Assembly (NCBI GenBank): GCA_965230965.1
Contig: OZ246401.1
Coordinates: 620,001 to 684,000, forward strand
DNA from: OLB23 sp965230965
Lineage (GTDB): Bacteria; Patescibacteriota; Microgenomatia; UBA1406; HO2-37-13b
Reading direction: 5' to 3'
Length of the DNA stretch: 64,000 nucleotides
Shown here: positions 37,622 to 43,999 of the stretch, piece by piece
Numbering within the stretch: position 1 is the stretch's first letter
Layout of the letters: each line of letters begins with the position of its first letter
Translations under genes and position numbers: made by a program
The notes under the pieces: model-generated
Seen by the model: the letters and a program-made list of their open reading frames with translations, nothing else
What the model was told of the DNA's origin: nothing
The model's database searches: none

Positions 37622-38416
37622 ATGACTGAGATATTCACTATTATTATTTTTGTATTGGGATTGTGCATCGGTTCATTTCTTAATGTAGTTATTGACCGGC
37701 TTTCTGAAGGCAAGACACTAATGGGCCGCTCAATGTGTGATTTTTGTGGGCGTGTTTTACAACCGTTTGAGTTAGTGCCTGTGCTTTCATGGGTTATACA
37801 AAGAGGTCTCTCACGTTGTTGTGGGAAAAGATTGGCATGGCAGTATCCTGGTGTTGAGATAATAACGGGACTAGTCTTTGTTTCGATTTTCAATGTCTTC
37901 TACATGCAAGGAGGAGAAATGCTGATGACTGTTGCCGTAATGGGTATTGCCTCATCCTTAATAGTCGTGACTGTCGCCGATTTGAAATATCGCATTATTC
38001 CTGATGCTGCGCTCGTTGCGCTCGTGCTTTTCGGTACAGTGTTGATGGTGCATGACCTTTTTAAGACCGTGGCTATTCAAGATGGTGTATTCGAAGTGTT
38101 TGCTCCACAATTGACCGCTGCAGCAATTTTATTTTCAGGTATGGCGCTGCTGTATGCTGCGACCAGGGGTCGCGGACTTGGATTTGGTGATGTAAAGTTC
38201 GCTGGAGTGATTGGATACCTTATGGGTCTACAAAATGGGTTTCTTGCTCTTTACATCGCATTTGTAACGGGCGGGATATTTGCAATTATTCTTCTTCTGA
38301 GCTCAAAAAAAGGTTTAAAATCCGAGGTTCCATTCGGTCCATTTATGGTCTGGGGGATAATAGCTGTTTTGCTATGGGGTCAACAGTTACACATGCTGTT
38401 TTCACAACTTTTCTAA
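37622..38416 (+). CDS. pilD: Prepilin peptidase (type IV pilin leader peptidase)
   Basis: This 264-aa polytopic protein fits the A24 family. GSFLNVVIDRLSEGK is followed by a CDFC motif and a second SRCCGKRLAW pair that form the zinc site. The two catalytic aspartates are visible in ADLKYRIIPD and GLGFGDVK. PilD cleaves the leader of type IV pilins and methylates the new N-terminus; the N-terminal half holding the Cys sites is normally the methylase part. The gene is alone here and no pilin is seen nearby. The 185-nt gap before it shows no clear promoter. Confidence 0.93.
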   Translation: MTEIFTIIIFVLGLCIGSFLNVVIDRLSEGKTLMGRSMCDFCGRVLQPFELVPVLSWVIQRGLSRCCGKRLAWQYPGVEIITGLVFVSIFNVFYMQGGEMLMTVAVMGIASSLIVVTVADLKYRIIPDAALVALVLFGTVLMVHDLFKTVAIQDGVFEVFAPQLTAAAILFSGMALLYAATRGRGLGFGDVKFAGVIGYLMGLQNGFLALYIAFVTGGIFAIILLLSSKKGLKSEVPFGPFMVWGIIAVLLWGQQLHMLFSQLF

Positions 38417-38419
38417 TAT

Positions 38420-39916
38420 ATGACAGATACCGAACCTACGGCTGAGGCTCCAGAACTTACTACTTTAAAAGATCTTTTGGTTGATTTATCTGAAGATCAA
38501 GCTTCGGCAGAACCTTCAATGTCCGCAACCCGGCTAATTGATTCGATTGACCAGTATTTTGAGGCCGTGCGAAAGGCTGAGGGTATGATGGATCATGACT
38601 ATAAATATATTTTAGAAATGGTACGATCGTGTAATGATCCCTCGTTGCCTCAAGCTGTCGCTCATCTGCTAGATCGCTACGACAGGATGCCATTTATTAG
38701 AGAAGACAACCAGGCACCATTTCCTCAGACGTTAATACGAGTTCTGGCAGAAAACCCGCACAGTCGTGAAGCTTTGGAACAAATATGTGCTTATATGGCA
38801 AGTCATGAAGGCGAATACATGTATAAACTCGGCGAGCCTAAAACTGATGAATATGCAATTAATGAGTTTATGGACGATATTCACATGGGTAAAGAAGAGA
38901 GTGTAAGGCCACTGGTGGACGTTCTTTTAAGCTCGGCCGATGTCGAAATGCAACACAAGGTACTTCGCATGCTTGTGGACTCTGTAGGATTTGCACATGT
39001 TGTTAATGGGGTTCGAAGATATATTGATGGAGCTCAGGGTAGAACTCAAGCTGCTAGAGCAGAAGCAACAGGCAAATGGTTATTGGGCTTAGCAGACTCG
39101 GATGTTCCATTTCATCAATCATTAAATGCATTCTATGCCAGTATGGGATTTGAGCGATTTCCACTTAATCTTGAAAGCCAGGAGAGGGATGTAGAAGCTT
39201 TGCGACAAGAATTAGAGCGCATTCAAGGTGTGGGAGGTTCAATTGTCGATTTAGGCTGTGGCACAGGTCGTCTCGCCAATGCTTTAGCGGCAGAAGGTCA
39301 ACAAGCTATAGTAGGCATTGACACATCGCCAGTAAATCTTGCTAAAGCTCAAATAGCAGATGCTTCAGGTATAGTTACTTATAGAGAGGCAGATTGGACC
39401 AATACAGGTCTGCCTGATAACTCGGCAAAATTGGTATTTTCACTCGGTAGAACCTTGCCTCACGCAGAGGACGCAGGGATTGTACAAAGGGTTTTTTCAG
39501 AGGCAAGGCGTGTACTTGTCGAAGGTGGGGTTTTATATTTTGATATTCCTGATCCTGATACAGGTCAATATTTTGAGTCTAGAAAACGGTATCTTAATAA
39601 TCTTCGAGCAATAGGCATGCCTATTGCAGGTAGCGATGAGGAGGTATTGCCTAAAATAAGTACTGTCGTAGATTCTCCTGACGGAATAAATTTTACAAAC
39701 AGATTTATGCCTGCAATTGATCTTATAAAGTTGAATCTTCACTTCCAAGACTTTGAAGTAGAAGAAGTCGGTAGATATAAGCTAAAACCAGGCGATGAGG
39801 CTGAGTGTGTGTATTTTAGAGCTACGAAGAAGCCAGAAACTCCTATTGAAGAGCTTGTAGCCAGGCTAAGTTCCAGAGAGCCTTCATTGTCACTGCAATC
39901 TGTGGGTGATGAATAA
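38420..39916 (+). CDS. SAM-dependent methyltransferase with a long helical N-terminal region
   Basis: This is a 498-aa protein. Residues 1-250 are helical and acidic, with repeats that look like HEAT/ARM-type scaffolding (LPQAVAHLLDRYDRMPF, then LRMLVDSVGFAHVV). A class I methyltransferase domain starts near 270: motif I is SIVDLGCGTGRLANAL, motif II is VGIDTSPVNLAKAQ, motif III is ADWTNTGLPDNSAKLVF, and VLYFDIPDPDTGQYF lies near the end. The substrate is unknown. It lies 3 nt after pilD and converges with the TrmB-like gene (74-nt overlap of the 3' ends). Confidence 0.82.
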   Translation: MTDTEPTAEAPELTTLKDLLVDLSEDQASAEPSMSATRLIDSIDQYFEAVRKAEGMMDHDYKYILEMVRSCNDPSLPQAVAHLLDRYDRMPFIREDNQAPFPQTLIRVLAENPHSREALEQICAYMASHEGEYMYKLGEPKTDEYAINEFMDDIHMGKEESVRPLVDVLLSSADVEMQHKVLRMLVDSVGFAHVVNGVRRYIDGAQGRTQAARAEATGKWLLGLADSDVPFHQSLNAFYASMGFERFPLNLESQERDVEALRQELERIQGVGGSIVDLGCGTGRLANALAAEGQQAIVGIDTSPVNLAKAQIADASGIVTYREADWTNTGLPDNSAKLVFSLGRTLPHAEDAGIVQRVFSEARRVLVEGGVLYFDIPDPDTGQYFESRKRYLNNLRAIGMPIAGSDEEVLPKISTVVDSPDGINFTNRFMPAIDLIKLNLHFQDFEVEEVGRYKLKPGDEAECVYFRATKKPETPIEELVARLSSREPSLSLQSVGDE

Positions 39917-40586
39917 TAATGCCAATGAGCTGCCCGCCTTTGTGATAGTCGATAAATGCCACTTTATCGCCATAAATATCTACTTCATGAGGAAAGGGAA
40001 AGGTGGCTGAGGCAACAACACGAGTTTCGCGTAGGGCTTTATTGTCGCGTTGAAGGTAGTTTTTTGACATGGAACCTGACGATATGATAACTTTAGCCTC
40101 AATATGTGACTTGACGCGCCTTTTAACATATGTACTGTCCAACCATCTTAGAAGTGATGGTTCAATCTCAGCATTGTTGAGCGCGGCAAAAATAGATTCA
40201 CCGACTTTTATTGTATCCTCATATATTGCCTTTAAGCCTTCAACACCCTGATAAGTTGTTACAACAGGTTTTTCAATTGAGGTTATATATTGCTGCGTAA
40301 GCTGGGGAAGGATGCTGGTAAGCTCAAGTCGAGCCTGAGTTGCTTCTTGCGTTTTTATGTCCACTAGGCGGCTAAGTTCGGATGGTGAGGCTGGTTTGAA
40401 ATGTATTTTCTTATTTATATCTTTTTTTGTAGCTAAACCTTTTTCTTCAAGACTATAAAGTGATTTGTAGACAATACCACGTTTTAATTTTGTTCGAGCA
40501 ACTATGGTATTAACCGGTAGTTCGCCATCTTTAATAAGCAATTCATAAATATCACTTTCTTTTTTCGTTAAGAAGGGAAGAGCCAT
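39843..40586 (-). CDS. TrmB-family transcriptional regulator
   Basis: This is a 247-aa protein. The N-terminal winged helix begins FLTKKESDIYELLIKDGE, then VARTKLKRGIVYKSLYSLEE with the wing GLATKKDINKKIHFKPA. An unusual Thr/Leu-rich coiled linker follows, and then the C-terminal TrmB effector-like domain (GVEGLKAIYEDTIKVGESIF, then EVDIYGDKVAFIDYHKGGQL). TrmB proteins bind sugars or other small ligands. The gene points away from the tandem promoters and folded RNA at 40.7 kb, with an inverted-repeat operator candidate in between, so it may repress or activate that unit. Confidence 0.8.
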   Translation of the reverse strand: MALPFLTKKESDIYELLIKDGELPVNTIVARTKLKRGIVYKSLYSLEEKGLATKKDINKKIHFKPASPSELSRLVDIKTQEATQARLELTSILPQLTQQYITSIEKPVVTTYQGVEGLKAIYEDTIKVGESIFAALNNAEIEPSLLRWLDSTYVKRRVKSHIEAKVIISSGSMSKNYLQRDNKALRETRVVASATFPFPHEVDIYGDKVAFIDYHKGGQLIGIIIHHPQIAVTMKALWNLAWLQALQ

Positions 40587-40612
40587 ACATTAACTATATA
40601 GGTCTTTTTATA

Positions 40613-40644
40613 TTTGTCAATATATGTCAAAGAATAGTGACAAA
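40613..40644. promoter_or_regulatory. Candidate operator between the TrmB gene and the RNA promoter
   Basis: TTTGTCA (40613-40619) and TGACAAA (40638-40644) form an inverted repeat with a further TGTCAAA (40625-40631) in the middle. They sit about 27 nt upstream of the regulator start and 40 nt before the first RNA promoter. The motif also contains TTGACA-like -35 boxes on the minus strand, so part of it may simply be promoter. Confidence 0.4.
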
Positions 40645-40681
40645 GTTCTTATTAGAATCGTAGCTTAATATAACTATAGGC

Positions 40682-40710
40682 TTGACAAAGAGGCTAATAT
40701 GTGTTATTAT
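40682..40710 (+). promoter_or_regulatory. Promoter P1 of the folded RNA unit
   Basis: TTGACA (40682-40687) lies 17 nt before TATTAT (40705-40710). It is a near-consensus sigma-70 promoter with no gene start behind it. Confidence 0.6.
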
Positions 40711-40758
40711 AAGATATATCACGAATGTAGAGCTAGATACTAAGAATGTTACTAGCAC

Positions 40759-40787
40759 TTGACAAATAGAGAATAAGGTGATATACT
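40759..40787 (+). promoter_or_regulatory. Promoter P2 of the folded RNA unit
   Basis: A perfect TTGACA (40759-40764) lies 17 nt before TATACT (40782-40787). This is the best -35/-10 match in the window. Transcription should begin near 40794. Confidence 0.7.
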
Positions 40788-40793
40788 ATAAGA

Positions 40794-41402
40794 TATAACG
40801 GTTAGAAAAGGCGACAGCGTCTAGCACTTTACAAATAGTCATCGCAGCAAGTTAATCGGAGGTCCATGGATGGTTACTAGCCCTGTCGGCAGCCATTCGT
40901 TGATTAAACATTAACGAAAAACAGTTAATAAAGTATTTTATCTCAGGGATACACGCATGCCCAAAAGACGAAGTGCAGCATTAACAACTGATGACAATTC
41001 CATACCTTTTACCCCTGTCCACTAGTAATAGTGTAAGAGGAAAAAGGGTGGAAGCATGATTCTAAAGCTTACATAGAAAGATATTTAGGATCAGACTTCC
41101 ACTTTATTTATAGAGTGGTGTACTTTACATATTAGTTCCAAAAGATAACCGAGCAGGTTAAGGGGAGGTTGGATATATATCGGACTGAAGCTTAATACAA
41201 GGTTTCTTTACCACTATGCTGTCTTTGTTCCCTGTCCGCTCAGAACAACCCTGTCTTTGAGTAATAAAGAGAGTAGAGTACAGCAAGTGGAAATCTGGAG
41301 ATGAGTTGCACCTGTCTGTCCGGCATAGATCCGGCTACGACTCATGCTCGTCTTCAGCTTTCCACTTTTTGTGGAAAAGAACCCGCTCCGGCGGGTTTTT
41401 TT
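40794..41402 (+). ncRNA. Candidate large structured non-coding RNA (~610 nt)
   Basis: This unit lies between a strong promoter and an intrinsic terminator and has no convincing gene. The only frame with an ATG worth noting is 22 codons (40957-41025, MPKRRSAALTTDDNSIPFTP...). Stems seen by eye: CGTTGAT/ATTAACG (40898-40916); CACTA-GTAA-TAGTG near 41020-41034; a 19-position stem GTGGAAG...CTTCCAC at about 41050-41105 with TGAT/ATCA and CTAAA/TTTAG inside. At 41285-41367 a nested arm has AAGTGGAAA/TTTCCACTT, then CTGGAG/CTTCAG, ATGAGT/ACTCAT and CCGG/CCGG. The TTTCCAC strand (41359-41365) can also pair with GTGGAAA (41371-41377), giving two exclusive folds just before the terminator. I find no motifs of RNase P RNA, tmRNA, SRP RNA or 6S RNA. 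Confidence 0.55.
41380..41402 (+). terminator. Intrinsic terminator of the folded RNA
   Basis: AACCCGC (41380-41386), loop TCCG, GCGGGTT (41391-41397) and a run of seven T form a textbook Rho-independent terminator. Confidence 0.9.
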
Positions 41403-41413
41403 GTGCAGAAATT

Positions 41414-41783
41414 GGCGTCTTAGAAAATGCTCCTTTCTAAGGCGTCGTTGTACTTGACCACCATGTCAATAAACTGGCGTCTGACGCCCCTATGACACAT
41501 TTACGGGGGGAGCTGTCCGAGGTCGCGGACATAAATATCGACCATCATCAGGGCTCTCGCGGGATCATCACCCGCGGGAGGCTCTTTAGAAATCTTGAGC
41601 TCATTGAGATTTGTAAAGAGCCTAATACGCTCGTGTACTTTTTAGATAGACAGGTTTTTTATTGTTTCTCTCACGGGAGGCATTGTGTGTATGAAAGCGG
41701 TTTGCATGTTTTTGTACCCACAATGTCTCCCGAATCGGGGACTTTGGCTGGAATCGCCAGCTAATATCCCCAAGGAGGGGACA
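41414..41783 (+). promoter_or_regulatory. Hairpin-dense GC-rich leader before a small gene
   Basis: At least six stems lie in 370 nt. 41414-41446 is a 13-bp stem (GGCGTCTTAGAAA with TTTCTAAGGCGTC). Near 41510-41527, TGTCCG/CGGACA pair. 41554-41580 has ten pairs around loop ATCATCA. 41580-41622 has GGCTCTTTA...TAAAGAGCC plus AAATCT/AGATTT. At about 41668-41727, a GGGAG.CATTGTG arm pairs with CACAATG.CTCCC. GCTGG/CCAGC pair near 41749-41762. The last one precedes the SD AAGGAGGGG of the 127-aa gene. It could be a riboswitch-like leader or a further RNA. Confidence 0.4.
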
Positions 41784-42167
41784 ATGAAACTCGTAAGAAT
41801 CTGGCTGAAAGATAGTCCTGTCCACGATGTCAGCGTCGAGGGTATCGGCGAAGGCTCGCTTCGAATCCACCAGTGGTACCTCAAGGGGCACGACTGGTGG
41901 GATGAGCGCCTAGTCTCACCGACTGACTACTTTCGGATGCGACAACCCAACGGCTTCAATATGCTCCTCGCGGAGCAGATTGAGAGACCAGAACAAATCG
42001 TTGGCTCGGAATTCAATGCAGACTTGGGTGGTACATGGTTTCGCATCACGTTTCCCGCGATTCACTGCGGGACCGATAATGAGGATGTGCGTGAGTGGGA
42101 ATTCCAGGAGTGTTTCGGGGTCTTTTTCAAGGACTCCAGAACCTTCTGGAAGGATGACGAGGATTGA
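41784..42167 (+). CDS. 127-aa orphan acidic, tryptophan-rich protein
   Basis: The ATG at 41784 has a strong SD (AAGGAGGGG, 3 nt away), so the 33 in-frame codons upstream are not used. The protein starts MKLVRIWLKDSPVHDVSVEG and has several Trp and aromatic residues (HQWYLKGHDWWDER, GTWFRITFP, EWEFQECFGVFF) and an acidic tail. There is no signal peptide or membrane helix. I do not recognise a family. Base composition is clearly more GC-rich than the rest of the window, and the SD-led start differs from the leaderless style of the neighbours. Confidence 0.6.
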   Translation: MKLVRIWLKDSPVHDVSVEGIGEGSLRIHQWYLKGHDWWDERLVSPTDYFRMRQPNGFNMLLAEQIERPEQIVGSEFNADLGGTWFRITFPAIHCGTDNEDVREWEFQECFGVFFKDSRTFWKDDED

Positions 42168-42175
42168 AAATTTCG

Positions 42176-42440
42176 TCATCAAAAACCAAATCCGGTTTGC
42201 AGGTAAACCGAGCTTAGCGATAAGCAAAAATCTGCAAAAACACCCCTCGCAAGAGGGGACTGCCCGCCATCAGCGGGCGAGGGCGAGAGCCCATTATACA
42301 TCAGAGCCTGCCCCTGGCTTCATCACCAGGGGCGCTCTTCAAAGCGTTTGAGATACATCAAGCGTTGTGAGGAGCCAAAACTCCAACCTCTCAATTGAGG
42401 GGTAAAAAACACATTAGCCCCAGAGGGGCGGGGGGTTCGG
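42176..42440 (+). other. Chain of GC-rich hairpins with GNRA loops
   Basis: In about 260 nt one can pair CGGTTT/AAACCG, GCTTA-GCGA-TAAGC, CCCCTC-GCAA-GAGGGG, GCCCGC/GCGGGC, GGGC-GAGA-GCCC, GCCCCTGG/CCAGGGGC, TTGA/TCAA, CCTC/GAGG and GCCCC-AGA-GGGGC. Three of the loops are GNRA tetraloops. No frame of interest crosses it. It may be one folded RNA, a processing/stability region or the leader of the 85-aa gene. Confidence 0.45.
42303..42338 (+). repeat. Hairpin family H, copy 2
   Basis: AGAGC (42303-42307) pairs with GCTCT (42334-42338). Inside, GCCCCTGG (42310-42317) pairs with CCAGGGGC (42326-42333), and the loop is CTTCATCA. It shares its shape, outer AGAG/CTCT arms and ATCA-ended loop with the copies at 41554-41580 and 42742-42777. 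Confidence 0.6.
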
Positions 42441-42698
42441 ATGGACATGAGCATCAACGTCGTTTTGACGAAGGACGAAGTTGGCCTTGGTTACAGGGAA
42501 GGTGACGTAATGATGGCAAAGGGCTCGACCAATGTGGTCGAGTTCGTATTGCCCATCAAGAGCCAGAGAGTAACTGTTCGTGTTGAAGGGGATGTGATGA
42601 CGATTCACATCCCTGGAAACATGCTGGCCGCCTCAGGGCGGCTAGAGGTCACAGAGACCTACACCGACATGATGAGGATCCGCCTGATCCCATCATGA
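42441..42698 (+). CDS. 85-aa orphan beta-rich small protein
   Basis: The ATG at 42441 follows a G-rich SD-like stretch (GGGGGG then TTCGG). The protein reads MDMSINVVLTKDEVGLGYRE and continues with alternating hydrophobic strands (VEFVLPIKSQRVTVRVEGDV, MTIHIPGNML), which suggests a small beta barrel or sandwich. There is no membrane segment. I know no family for it. It lies in the same GC-rich patch as the 127-aa gene, and a family H hairpin follows it. Confidence 0.5.
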   Translation: MDMSINVVLTKDEVGLGYREGDVMMAKGSTNVVEFVLPIKSQRVTVRVEGDVMTIHIPGNMLAASGRLEVTETYTDMMRIRLIPS

Positions 42699-42741
42699 AG
42701 GACCGGCTTCTCTGGATGAGCCGTTAATCATCCAGGTCATC

Positions 42742-42777
42742 AGAGGCCCTGCGAGCTGATCACTCGCGGGGCGCTCT
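42742..42777 (+). repeat. Hairpin family H, copy 3
   Basis: AGAG (42742-42745) pairs with CTCT (42774-42777). Inside, GCCC and GCGAG pair with CTCGC and GGGC around the loop CTGATCA. The flanks CATCAGAG and GGGCGCTCTTC are shared with copy 2. A separate perfect 8-bp hairpin CTGGATGA/TCATCCAG lies just upstream. Confidence 0.6.
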
Positions 42778-42829
42778 TCTAAGTTTCCAAGCATATATTG
42801 GGAATTGAGATGAGTGAAAACTCAACGAT

Positions 42830-42949
42830 AACCGCCTTAGTAGGCTGTTTATTACTTTACGAATAGAACTTTCTGTCTGACAAGGACAGGGGTCGGACGG
42901 CAAAGATCTGCTAGTCCAGTAGTAAACAGCTTTTTGAGGCGGTTTTTTT
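42830..42949 (+). ncRNA. Second structured RNA with its own terminator (~120 nt)
   Basis: AACCGCCT (42830-42837) pairs with AGGCGGTT (42937-42944), followed by seven T. Inside, CTGTTTATTACT (42845-42856) pairs with AGTAGTAAACAG (42918-42929) with one wobble, and CTGTC/GACAG form a further hairpin. ACTTTACGAATAG here echoes ACTTTACAAATAG in the first RNA (40827 region). GGACAGGGGT (42884-42893) is a perfect 10-nt complement of 41011-41020 in that RNA. A TATATT box lies at 42794-42799 but no clear -35. It could be an sRNA or an attenuator-like terminator. Confidence 0.5.
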
Positions 42950-43024
42950 ATGCCCAGAATTTCTTTTTGCCTTCATGTGTTCTAGTTAATAATTTCTTAA
43001 TTTTCATCATATACAATCCCTTTT

Positions 43025-43207
43025 ATGATGCTTAGAATATTTTCCGACTTTCTAATAAATGTTTCTGCGACTTGGTTTAGCGCAATTTTTATAATTCCAC
43101 AATTGACCATCATCCATTTCAAAAGTAAAATACTTACTATTGTTATTAATCTTGTTTGGGCATTATCATTACTAATTTTTGCGATCTTACTACAATGGCA
43201 TTTCTAA
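43025..43207 (+). CDS. 60-aa small membrane protein
   Basis: The ATG at 43025 lies 7 nt after TACAAT (43012-43017), the leaderless layout seen elsewhere. The protein has two membrane segments (FSDFLINVSATWFSAIFII and ILTIVINLVWALSLLIFAIL) joined by a short HFKSK loop. Its end overlaps a 42-codon membrane-protein gene by 13 nt. No family is recognised; a small-protein pair acting in the membrane is possible. Confidence 0.55.
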   Translation: MMLRIFSDFLINVSATWFSAIFIIPQLTIIHFKSKILTIVINLVWALSLLIFAILLQWHF

Positions 43208-43323
43208 ATGAAAAACAAAGTGAGGAGCTGTTAAAAGTTAATTATCTTGCAAATATTAGCTTAGGTTTATTTATGATTGTAGCTTTACTACTTTTTATTG
43301 CATACAGACTCGTTGCATATTAA
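43195..43323 (+). CDS. 42-aa single-pass membrane protein
   Basis: This frame starts at ATG 43195 within the end of the 60-aa gene and stops at TAA 43321-43323. It reads MAFLNEKQSEELLKVNYLAN, then a single membrane helix (ISLGLFMIVALLLFIAYRLV) and ends AY. An amphipathic N-terminus before one helix is typical of real small membrane proteins. Overlap with the previous gene suggests coupled translation. Function unknown. Confidence 0.45.
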   Translation: MAFLNEKQSEELLKVNYLANISLGLFMIVALLLFIAYRLVAY

Positions 43324-43363
43324 TAGTTGCAAAAACATCTCTAAACCATTAATATAGCCCTAT

Positions 43364-43945
43364 ATGAAAGAACAAACATTAGTTGTACTTAAACACGATG
43401 CGGTAGCCCGCGGCTTAATTGGCGAAGTCATTGGACGCTTTGAAAAAGTAGGCTTGAAACTTGTTGCTGCACGCATGATGCAGGTAACAAAAGAACTCGC
43501 AAACAAACATTACCCATTAGATAGAACAGAATTTATCGAAGGCATGGGTAAAAAAACTCTCGAGAACTATGAGGCTCTAGGAAAGGATGCTAAAAAAGAA
43601 CTTGGCACCGACGATCCAATGGAAATTGGCAAAGTTATTCAAGGATGGCTTGTTGATTTTATTTCTTCTGGACCAGTTTTTGCGATGGTACTCGAAGGTC
43701 CACATGCAGTTGAGCTCGTTCGCAAAATGGTCGGCCATACACTTCCACTTAAAGCTGAAATGGGAACAATTCGTGGTGATTTCTCATTCGATTCATCGGT
43801 ACTTGCTAACACAGGTAACCGTCCAATCAAAAATCTCATTCATGCTTCAGGAACGGTCGAAGAAGCAGCATTTGAAGTCGGCCTGTGGTTCAATATTGAT
43901 GACGTTTATAGCTATAAGCGTACGGACGAAGAGGTTATGGCTTAA
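43364..43945 (+). CDS. ndk: Nucleoside diphosphate kinase with an insertion
   Basis: This is a 193-aa protein; NDK is usually about 140-155 aa. It moves the terminal phosphate from ATP to other NDPs through a phosphohistidine. Present are TLVVLKHDAVARGLIGEVIG, the GPVFAMVLEGPHAVELVRKM strand-helix and the active-site region NLIHASGTVEEAAFEVGLWF, whose His is the likely phospho-acceptor. The extra residues form a helical insertion near 60-95 (KTLENYEALGKDAKKELGTD). A TAATAT box ends 8 nt before the ATG. Confidence 0.9.
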   Translation: MKEQTLVVLKHDAVARGLIGEVIGRFEKVGLKLVAARMMQVTKELANKHYPLDRTEFIEGMGKKTLENYEALGKDAKKELGTDDPMEIGKVIQGWLVDFISSGPVFAMVLEGPHAVELVRKMVGHTLPLKAEMGTIRGDFSFDSSVLANTGNRPIKNLIHASGTVEEAAFEVGLWFNIDDVYSYKRTDEEVMA

Positions 43946-43950
43946 AAAAA

Positions 43951-43989
43951 CAAGCCCAGGGCTTAAAAAGATCGTGTCTCTGATATAAT
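43951..43989 (+). repeat. Palindromic promoter-bearing repeat, copy B
   Basis: AAGCCCAGGGCTT (43952-43964) is followed by AAAAAGATCGTGTCTCTGA and TATAAT (43984-43989). The -10 box is that of the amidohydrolase gene, 10 nt before its ATG. It is almost the same as copy F before tRNA-Arg. Confidence 0.75.
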
Positions 43990-43999
43990 AAGTCTCCTT

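Noticed and set aside
40957..41025. 22-codon frame inside the large folded RNA, considered as a tmRNA tag
   Set aside because: It does not end in an ALAA-type degron and there is no tRNA-like acceptor or T arm around it.
41492..41764. 90-codon frame across the hairpin-rich leader
   Set aside because: Its start lies in a hairpin region without SD, and it runs through several strong stems; the SD-led gene at 41784 is the better call.
41414..42960. Integron gene cassettes with attC sites
   Set aside because: The hairpins follow small genes, but I see no GTTRRRY/RYYYAAC core sites and no integrase gene nearby.
43952..43964. AAGCCCAGGGCTT hairpin as a terminator of ndk
   Set aside because: It is followed by A-rich DNA and not by a T-run on the plus strand. 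The repeat family shows it belongs to the promoter-bearing element.
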